Shown: positions 1-5,289 of the stretch, piece by piece | How the letters are laid out: each line of letters opens with the position of its first letter | Position numbering within the stretch: the stretch's first letter is position 1 | Origin: Caldilineaceae bacterium | Lineage (GTDB): Bacteria; Chloroflexota; Anaerolineae; Caldilineales; Caldilineaceae | Assembly: GCA_015494005.1 (NCBI GenBank) | Contig: WGCB01000367.1 | Span: 1-5,289, forward strand | Direction of reading: 5' to 3' | DNA length: 5,289 nt | Translations under genes and position numbers: made by a program | The notes under the pieces: generated by a model | Database searches by the model: none | What the model was told of the DNA's origin: nothing | What the model saw: the letters and a program-made list of their open reading frames with translations, nothing else

Positions 1-80
1 GCCGACAGCTGACTTTTCCACTGCGCACTTTCCCCCGAGCGCCGTCTGTTGGCTCTCCCGCTTCCTGCCGCTATCGGCGG

Positions 81-91
81 TTGCCTACAAT
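81..91 (+). promoter_or_regulatory. Candidate -10 region of the first protease gene
   Basis: TACAAT at 86-91 differs from the TATAAT consensus at one base and is preceded by TTG at 81-83. No convincing -35 box lies 16-18 bases upstream; the nearest is TTCCTG at 62-67. The same arrangement, TTG, two bases, then TACAAT, occurs before the second protease gene. If used, transcription would begin near 97-100 and give a leader of roughly 135 bases before the start codon. The call rests on consensus similarity and on the recurrence. Confidence 0.4.
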
Positions 92-221
92 TGGAATCGG
101 CCTGCGCGACTGCCTTCTGCCAAGCTTCTCGACACTCCTCCCACCGACATCATCCCGGTAAGCTGCGTTCTGCCGACAGTTTCTCTGTTCGTCGTTTCCC
201 TATCCCCATTCCACGAAAGTC

Positions 222-229
222 GAGGTGAT
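222..229 (+). promoter_or_regulatory. Ribosome-binding site that fixes the TTG start
   Basis: GAGGTGAT at 222-229 matches eight bases of the canonical anti-Shine-Dalgarno complement. Its GAGG core ends seven bases before the TTG codon at 233. This decides the start: the reading frame stays open to the left edge of the window, but it holds no ATG, GTG or TTG codon upstream of 233. The next in-frame ATG (260) would remove the basic end of the signal peptide. Confidence 0.8.
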
Positions 230-232
230 ATC

Positions 233-3200
233 TTGAGAACCCGAACCATTCGACTGCTCATGCTCTTCACCGTAGCAGCCGTGCTGGTCGTCAGTGGGAT
301 CATCCTGTCCAGCATGGTGGCCACCGCAGGCCCGGGCTCGCCTAGTGCGGATGGCCCAACGGGCAACCAGCCCCGAACCTCCCATCGGGTGATTGTAGAG
401 CTGGAGTCGCCCCCTCTGGCTGTCCAGTACAAGACCATGATCGCAGCCCAGTCCGCGGACGGGCGGCTGGACGTGCAGTCCTCCGCGGCCCAGCAGTACA
501 TCGCCCAGCTGCGGGCGGAACAGGCGGCCTTTGTGAGCGCCATGCAGGCTGCCCTGCCTGACGCCCAGGTGAGCACGTTCATCAACGAGAACGGCGTGGC
601 CGAGGCAGAGACCTTCCAGATCGTGATGAACGGTGTGGTGGTGGATCCCGGCGCGGTCGGGCCCCAGGTGGCCATGAAGCAGCTGGCCTCCCTGCCCGGC
701 GTGAAGGCGGTCTATCCGGACTACGCCTACAGCATGGACCTCTACACCAGCACCATGTTGATCAATGCACCGACCATCTGGAACGCGGTGGGTGGCCGGG
801 CCATGGGTGGGAAGGGCGTGAAGATCGCCTCCATGGACGGCGGCGTGCACAAGGACGCCCCCATGTTCGACGGCACGGGCTTCAGCTACCCCTCGGGATG
901 GCCCGCGAATGGCCTGGGCTTGACTGCCAACAACAACGGCAAGATCATCGCCTCCCGGGTCTACTTCCGCTCCTGGGATCCGCCGGCGCCGGGGGACGAG
1001 AACCCCTGGCCGGGCGTGAACGGCACCTCCCACGGCGTGCACACCGCGGGCATCGCGGGTGGCAACGTGGTCACGGCCACTTACGTGGGCTACACCGTGG
1101 GCCAGATGAGCGGCGTAGCCCCGGGCGCCTGGATCATGAGCTACCGGGTCTTCTACAACAGCGTCTCCGGTGACGGCTCCTTCTACACGGCGGAAGGCAT
1201 CGCCGCCCTGGAGGACATCGTGGCTGACGGCGCGGATGTGGTGAACAACTCCTGGGGCGGTGGCCCGGGCAGCATCGGCGGGGAGTTCGATCCCCTGGAT
1301 GCGGCCCTGATCAACGCGGCCAACGCGGGGGTCTTCGTCTCCATGTCCGCGGGCAATGCTGGTCCAGGCAACGGCACCACGGACCACCCTTCCGACGACT
1401 ACATCGTCGTGGCCGCCACATCCACGTCGGGCACCTTGTCGGCCGGGCGGATCAATGTGATCGCCCCGCCGTCCGTCCCCATGACCCTGACCAGCATCTC
1501 CTTCGCCCCTGCAACCTTCGGGGCCCCCTTGCCCCTGGGCAGCGTCATCAGCTACACCTATGTGGCTGCCGCCAACGTGAATCCCGCCAACTTCGAGGGC
1601 TGCAACCCCTGGCCTGCCGGCACCTTCACAGGCAAGGCAGCCTTGATCAGCCGGGGTTCCTGTGAGTTCGGCACCAAGGTCCTGAACGCGGAGAACGCGG
1701 GCGCTGCGTTCGTGATCATCTACAACCACGCCGGCGGCGGCGACACCCTGATCACCATGGCGCCGGGCAACGACGGCGGCAACGTCACCATCTCCTCGGT
1801 CTTCGTGGGGCACACGGCTGGCGTCAACATGGTGAACTGGCAGACCGCGCACCCCAGCGATGCCGCCTTCGAGGTGGACACCTCGGGCTTCCAGCGGGGC
1901 AACACCGCGGACGTGGTGGCCAGCTTCAGCAGCCGGGGTCCCGGTGTGGGCAACGTGCTCAAGCCAGACATTGCAGCCCCGGGCGTGAACATTCTCTCCC
2001 AGGGCTACGTACCCGGCGCGACCGGCGAGGCTCGGCATCTGGGCTATGGCCAGGCGTCGGGGACGTCCATGGCGGCGCCCCATGTGGCCGGCGCGGCCGC
2101 GCTGCTCCGCCAGGTCCATCCCACCTGGTCCAACGCCTACATCAAATCGGCCCTCATGTCCACGTCCAAGTACATGGACATCTACAACCACGACGGCTCC
2201 CCGGCCCAGCCTCTGGACATCGGCGCGGGGCGGCTGGATCTGACCCGGGCCACGGATCCGGGCGTGATCCTCAGCCCGCCTAGCGTCAGCTTCGGCCAGG
2301 TGATGAGCGGGACGACGGCCTCCAAGACCATCAAGGTGACCAACATCACCACGGCCACGGAGAGCTACACCCTGACCACCCTCTACACGGGCAACGGCTT
2401 CACCATGACCACGGCCATGGCTGGGGTGACGGTGTCGCCCACGCAGATCACCCTGGGGCCGGGCGCCTCCACGAATATCACGGTCCTGTTCGACCCGGCC
2501 AGCAGCAAGGGCATCGGGGACAACCAGGGCTACATCGTCATGGATGGGCCCCAGCACGACGCTCACATGCCGGTCTGGGCCCGGGTGATCCCCGCGACCA
2601 AGAAGGCGGATGTGCTGATCATCGACAACGACTTCAGCGGCCTGCTGAGCGGCTTCCCCGACTACACCGCCTACTACACCCGGACGCTCACGGCCCTGGG
2701 CAAGAGCTACGAGGTGTGGGACACGGCCGCTGCCTGCTGTGGCCCTCAGACGCTCCCCAGCGCGGCCCAGCTGGCCGCCTACCCGGTGATCATCTACTTC
2801 ACCGGCGACAACTTCTATCCCGACGGCACGTTCGCCGTGCCTACGCCGCTCACTGAGCGGGACATGGAGATCCTGACCGAGTACGCCAACAGCGGCGGGG
2901 TGATCATCGCCATGGGGCAGGACATGTCCTCGGTGCTGGTCAATTCCTTCTTCGACAATGCCATCCTGGGCGACACCAGCCTGCAGGACAGCGTCACCGG
3001 CAACAGCCTGCCCACCCTGCCTGTGGTGCCCATGGCCGACGCGCCCAGCAAGTTCAACAGCGTCTTCCTGGACCTGAGCGGGCCGCAGACAGCCATCGGT
3101 AGCGTGGATCTCCTGGGGATCAACGAAGTGCCGCCTGTGACCACCACCAACGTGGGCAAGGGCAGCTTCACCTACAGCAACTTCACCAGCGAGCTGGGCT

Positions 3201-4081
3201 ACAGCATCATCATCTCGGCCACGGCCCCGATGACCATCACCGCGGCCCACATCCACACCGGCACCGCCGGGACCAACGGCCCAGTGTTGCACACCTTGAT
3301 CTCCACGACCCAGTACGTCACGAGCACCTTCACCTTCCAGGGGGCAGTGACCCTGACCCCAGACCAGGAGGCGGCTCGCCAGGCCGGGGCGCTCTACGTG
3401 AACGTGCACACCACCAACGCACCCACCGGTGAGCTGCGAGGCCAGGTGCCATCCACGGCTGCGGTGGGCGACGGTGCTGGCAACCAACGCTACATGGATG
3501 AGCTGGCGACGAAGCCCTTCAAGTCGCCGGACAACCCCGAGGAGCTTCTGCCCTACATGGCCCTGCTGCGCTATCCTGGACCGAACAACAAGGAGGACGG
3601 CGTGTTGGCCATGGCCCACCGGGCCCAACCCATCCTGGAAAACCCGGGCATCGCCTATCTGGGGCGCTCGGTCTTCACCACCTTCGGCCTGGAGGGCGTC
3701 AACAATGTCTCTGGCGCCACCACCCGGGAGGAGCTGCTGGGCGTGCTGCTCCGCTGGGCCGCGGACGAGCCGACGGTGACCATCAGCGAGACCACCATCA
3801 TCAGCAACAACAGCAACCTGACCACCTTCGTGGCCACGGTCAGCTCGCCGGTGACGGACACCACAGGCAGCACCTACCGCTGGGACTTCGGTGATGGGAC
3901 GCCCATCGCTGGGCCGTACACGGCCAACGTGGCTGGCCACACCTACGCCGTCTGCGGCGCCTACACGGTTCGGGTGGAGGCGACCGATTCCTACGGCAAC
4001 AAGGCCATTGGGGAGCAGGTGTTCAACATCACGGATCAGTGCGGTGAAAACCGTGTGTACATGCCTCTGATCAGCAAGTAA
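233..4081 (+). CDS. Secreted multidomain subtilisin-like serine peptidase (S8, with PA, CHRD and PKD domains)
   Basis: This is a predicted extracellular endopeptidase of 1282 residues with a TTG start. Residues 1-32 are a signal peptide: Arg at 2, 4 and 7, a hydrophobic core, and probable cleavage after ATA at 30-32. Residues about 53-165 form an I9-like propeptide (VIVELESPP to LPGVKAVYPDY). The S8 domain spans about 195-660. Its triad is Asp202 (SMDGGV), His267 (SHGVHTAG) and Ser612 (GTSMAAPHVAG), with Asn375 (SAGNAGP) as the oxyanion residue. A PA domain (about 415-545, Cys457 and Cys477) sits between Asn and Ser, as in plant-type and C5a/lactocepin-type subtilases. A beta-sandwich region follows (about 679-785). 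A Rossmann/GATase1-like region (792-1179) is apparently interrupted by a CHRD domain (about 958-1072, with HIH at 1006-1008). A PKD domain (about 1180-1268, WDFGDG at 1217) and the terminal YMPLISK complete the protein. The PA and CHRD domains are usually taken as substrate-access or binding modules. The natural substrate is unknown. Family assignment is very secure; the exact subfamily and the GATase1-like label are less so. Confidence 0.95.
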   Translation: MRTRTIRLLMLFTVAAVLVVSGIILSSMVATAGPGSPSADGPTGNQPRTSHRVIVELESPPLAVQYKTMIAAQSADGRLDVQSSAAQQYIAQLRAEQAAFVSAMQAALPDAQVSTFINENGVAEAETFQIVMNGVVVDPGAVGPQVAMKQLASLPGVKAVYPDYAYSMDLYTSTMLINAPTIWNAVGGRAMGGKGVKIASMDGGVHKDAPMFDGTGFSYPSGWPANGLGLTANNNGKIIASRVYFRSWDPPAPGDENPWPGVNGTSHGVHTAGIAGGNVVTATYVGYTVGQMSGVAPGAWIMSYRVFYNSVSGDGSFYTAEGIAALEDIVADGADVVNNSWGGGPGSIGGEFDPLDAALINAANAGVFVSMSAGNAGPGNGTTDHPSDDYIVVAATSTSGTLSAGRINVIAPPSVPMTLTSISFAPATFGAPLPLGSVISYTYVAAANVNPANFEGCNPWPAGTFTGKAALISRGSCEFGTKVLNAENAGAAFVIIYNHAGGGDTLITMAPGNDGGNVTISSVFVGHTAGVNMVNWQTAHPSDAAFEVDTSGFQRGNTADVVASFSSRGPGVGNVLKPDIAAPGVNILSQGYVPGATGEARHLGYGQASGTSMAAPHVAGAAALLRQVHPTWSNAYIKSALMSTSKYMDIYNHDGSPAQPLDIGAGRLDLTRATDPGVILSPPSVSFGQVMSGTTASKTIKVTNITTATESYTLTTLYTGNGFTMTTAMAGVTVSPTQITLGPGASTNITVLFDPASSKGIGDNQGYIVMDGPQHDAHMPVWARVIPATKKADVLIIDNDFSGLLSGFPDYTAYYTRTLTALGKSYEVWDTAAACCGPQTLPSAAQLAAYPVIIYFTGDNFYPDGTFAVPTPLTERDMEILTEYANSGGVIIAMGQDMSSVLVNSFFDNAILGDTSLQDSVTGNSLPTLPVVPMADAPSKFNSVFLDLSGPQTAIGSVDLLGINEVPPVTTTNVGKGSFTYSNFTSELGYSIIISATAPMTITAAHIHTGTAGTNGPVLHTLISTTQYVTSTFTFQGAVTLTPDQEAARQAGALYVNVHTTNAPTGELRGQVPSTAAVGDGAGNQRYMDELATKPFKSPDNPEELLPYMALLRYPGPNNKEDGVLAMAHRAQPILENPGIAYLGRSVFTTFGLEGVNNVSGATTREELLGVLLRWAADEPTVTISETTIISNNSNLTTFVATVSSPVTDTTGSTYRWDFGDGTPIAGPYTANVAGHTYAVCGAYTVRVEATDSYGNKAIGEQVFNITDQCGENRVYMPLISK

Positions 4082-4095
4082 CGTGTGACGACACG
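4082..4095 (+). other. Small hairpin immediately after the stop codon
   Basis: CGTGT (4082-4086) and ACACG (4091-4095) form a perfect 5-bp stem closed by a GACG tetraloop, directly adjoining the TAA stop. There is no T-run, so it is unlikely to terminate by itself. It could protect the 3' end of the transcript or be coincidental. Confidence 0.35.
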
Positions 4096-4097
4096 CT

Positions 4098-4116
4098 CCC
4101 CGGACTTCGGCCGGGG
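4098..4116 (+). other. GC-rich hairpin downstream of the first gene
   Basis: CCCCGG (4098-4103) pairs perfectly with CCGGGG (4111-4116) across a 7-base loop, and a T-G wobble (4097/4117) can extend the stem. The sequence that follows is not T-rich, so on its own it is not a standard intrinsic terminator. It lies between the stop-adjacent hairpin and the much stronger one at 4138-4175. Confidence 0.4.
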
Positions 4117-4137
4117 GCCTCTACACCCTAGTCGTGC

Positions 4138-4175
4138 AAAGGGAGGTCGCGGGAAGAGCGCCGTGGCCTCCCTTT
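4138..4175 (+). terminator. Strong hairpin, probable intrinsic terminator
   Basis: The arms 4138-4152 and 4161-4175 pair over 15 bp. The outer nine pairs (AAAGGGAGG with CCTCCCTTT) are perfect, then come U-G, C-G, G-U and three further Watson-Crick pairs, with an 8-base loop at 4153-4160. The outer A-tract and T-tract give the layout of a potentially bidirectional terminator, although only three T residues follow the GC core before CCGCG. Its place after the first gene and before the second promoter-like box fits transcription termination. Confidence 0.65.
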
Positions 4176-4202
4176 CCGCGTCGGTTTCGCTTTCCTCGGG
4201 GA

Positions 4203-4213
4203 TTGGGTACAAT
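4203..4213 (+). promoter_or_regulatory. Candidate -10 region of the second protease gene
   Basis: TACAAT at 4208-4213 is preceded by TTG at 4203-4205, the same spacing as in the element before the first gene. It lies about 30 bases after the terminator hairpin and 53 bases before the ATG, implying a leader of about 45 bases. The sequence 17 bases upstream (TTTCGC, 4185-4190) is a poor -35 match. Its position between terminator and ribosome-binding site supports independent transcription of the second gene. Confidence 0.5.
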
Positions 4214-4256
4214 AGGCCCACTCGATCCCGACTCGGCTGCCGCCGTCCACGCTTTC

Positions 4257-4260
4257 GGAG
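4257..4260 (+). promoter_or_regulatory. Ribosome-binding site of the second protease gene
   Basis: GGAG at 4257-4260 stands six bases before the ATG at 4267. An in-frame TAG at 4213-4215 closes the frame upstream, and no other ATG, GTG or TTG lies between it and 4267, so the start is well determined. Confidence 0.7.
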
Positions 4261-4266
4261 TTCGCC

Positions 4267-5289
4267 ATGCCTGCCTTCCCCCGCCCTCTCGTCTTGGCCT
4301 TGCTCCTGGGCGCGGTGACCAGCGCCCTGCTCTTCCTGGGCCTCTCCGGCCTCCCCGCTCAGGCCGCTTCCTCCGGCCAAGATCTGCCGCCTCTTCCTCT
4401 GCCGGCCGCATCGCCCTTTCGAGATCAAGCACCTGTGCCCGTACCAGTGGACCGCCGGGCCCGCTTCGTGGATCGCTACGCCGACCTGGTCGAGCCGGTC
4501 CCCGATCCGGTGGTGGTGATGGTGGAGCTGACGCAAGCTCCGGCGGTGCAGGTCTACGCCAGGGTGCTGGATCGCGACCGGAGCGCCGCCGGCGTGGCCG
4601 TCCGGGCCGCTCAAGCCCAGCTGGCCCGCGTTCAACAGGAACAGGAGGCGCTCCTGCCCCGCTTGACCGCCCTGGGAGGCCAGGTCCTGCATCGGACCCA
4701 GCGGGTCTACAACGGCATCCAGCTGCGGGTGGACGCCCGGCGCATCCCCCAGCTCCAGCGCCTGCCCGGGGTGAAGGCCGTCCATCGACTGCGCCCCCAT
4801 CAGGTCGCCCTGAGCCGCAGCCTGCCCCGAGTGGGGGCTCCGGCCCTCTGGGATCTGCTGGCTGACCTGGGGCTGGATGGAAGCGGTGTCTCCATCGGCA
4901 TTATCGACACGGGGATCGACTATCTGCACGCGGACTTCGGCGGCCCGGGCCAGGGCTACGGCGAGAACGATCCCACGGTGATCAGCGATGTGGTGGCCGG
5001 GATCACTTTCCCCACGGCCAAGGTGGTGGGGGGATACGACTTCGTGGGGGACGGCTACAACGCCTCGGTGGTCGAGAAGGCTGTGCCCCAGCCGGACCCG
5101 GACCCCATGGACTGCTACGGTCACGGGACCCACGTGGCGGGGATCGCGGCCGGCCAGGGGGTGACCCAGGACGGGGGTCCGTACACCGGCCCTTACAGCG
5201 GCACCCTGGATCTGGACAGTTTCCGCGTCGCCCCCGGCGTGGCGCCCCGGGCTCAGCTCTACGCCCTGAAGATCTTCGGCTGCAGCGGC
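4267..5289 (+). CDS. Secreted subtilisin-like serine peptidase (S8, Vpr-like), 3' end outside the window
   Basis: The reading frame begins at ATG 4267 and is still open at the right edge, giving 341 residues of an incomplete protein. Residues 1-33 look like a signal peptide: Arg6, a long Leu/Ala/Val core, and probable cleavage after AQA at 31-33. A Pro-rich linker follows. Residues about 82-175 form an I9-like propeptide, from VVVMVEL to LPGVKAVHRL, which would act as an intramolecular chaperone and inhibitor. The catalytic domain begins near 205. The Asp block is IGIIDTGID with catalytic Asp214, and the His block is GHGTHVAGIAAG with catalytic His286; both are canonical. The stretch GGYDFVGDGYN and the later APGVAPRAQLYALKIFG are typical of Vpr/minor extracellular protease-type S8 enzymes, which usually carry a PA domain further on. 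The Asn and Ser blocks lie outside the window, so activity cannot be confirmed. It is a divergent paralogue of the upstream protease, 185 bases downstream of its stop, and probably has its own promoter. Confidence 0.93.
   Translation, partial: MPAFPRPLVLALLLGAVTSALLFLGLSGLPAQAASSGQDLPPLPLPAASPFRDQAPVPVPVDRRARFVDRYADLVEPVPDPVVVMVELTQAPAVQVYARVLDRDRSAAGVAVRAAQAQLARVQQEQEALLPRLTALGGQVLHRTQRVYNGIQLRVDARRIPQLQRLPGVKAVHRLRPHQVALSRSLPRVGAPALWDLLADLGLDGSGVSIGIIDTGIDYLHADFGGPGQGYGENDPTVISDVVAGITFPTAKVVGGYDFVGDGYNASVVEKAVPQPDPDPMDCYGHGTHVAGIAAGQGVTQDGGPYTGPYSGTLDLDSFRVAPGVAPRAQLYALKIFGCSG

Noticed and set aside
1..12. Possible last codons (Ala-Asp-Ser, stop TGA) of an upstream gene
   Set aside because: Only three codons are visible before the stop, so there is nothing to distinguish a gene end from chance.
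67..78. Inverted repeat GCCG-CTAT-CGGC next to the first -10 candidate
   Set aside because: A 4-bp stem in GC-rich DNA is common by chance and does not support an operator call.
1..179. Direct repeat GCCGACAG at 1-8 and 172-179
   Set aside because: Only eight bases, with flanking sequence not conserved. It could arise by chance, and no mobile element lies between the copies.
2..232. N-terminal extension of the first protease in the same open frame
   Set aside because: The frame is stop-free to the left edge, but there is no ATG, GTG or TTG before 233, and the signal peptide and Shine-Dalgarno sequence both point to 233.
200..3940. Reverse-strand open frame of 1246 codons
   Set aside because: It is in exact codon register with the well-supported protease, its translation is dominated by Gly, His, Arg, Val and Ala without recognisable domains, and it is explained by absence of sense TTA, CTA and TCA codons.
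4134..4865. Forward open frame of 243 codons overlapping the terminator and second gene
   Set aside because: Out of frame with the S8 protein, it begins inside the terminator hairpin and gives a Pro/Gly/Arg/Ser-rich translation typical of a shifted GC-rich frame.
4036..5133. Reverse-strand open frame of 365 codons opposite the second protease
   Set aside because: Low-complexity composition typical of an antisense shadow. The forward strand carries a clear S8 peptidase with its own ribosome-binding site.

Overview
The window is GC-rich and carries two secreted subtilisin-family (S8) serine peptidase genes, head to tail on the + strand. The first (233-4081) is complete and encodes 1282 residues. 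The second (4267 onward) is cut by the right edge after 341 codons. No RNA gene, insertion sequence or CRISPR array is visible. The short C-terminal motif of the first protein (RVYMPLISK), the GC-rich codon use and the large multidomain secreted protease suggest a Chloroflexota bacterium, perhaps Caldilineaceae or Anaerolineae-like. This assignment is an inference from pattern memory, not a search result.

Layout. Positions 1-232 hold no recognisable gene. They contain a candidate -10 box (TACAAT, 86-91), a pyrimidine-rich leader and a good Shine-Dalgarno sequence before a TTG start at 233. The first protein runs: signal peptide, I9-like propeptide, S8 catalytic domain interrupted by a PA domain, a beta-sandwich (Fn3/ASPM-like) region, a Rossmann/GATase1-like region that appears to be split by a CHRD domain, a PKD domain and the terminal motif. 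Positions 4082-4266 form a compact intergenic unit: two small hairpins, a strong 15-bp hairpin that probably terminates transcription, a second TACAAT box, and a ribosome-binding site for the second gene.

The second gene encodes a Vpr-like S8 peptidase with a signal peptide, an I9-like propeptide and the Asp and His blocks of the catalytic triad. Its Ser block and any PA domain lie beyond the window. The two propeptides and catalytic starts align by eye, so the genes look like divergent paralogues of an extracellular protein-degradation locus. The terminator followed by a new promoter suggests they are transcribed separately. The second catalytic site is canonical, while the first carries departures from consensus around Asp and His.

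No clearly new system is present. The points most worth a second look are the nested CHRD domain, the altered catalytic blocks of the first protease, the C-terminal motif and the repeated promoter-like element.
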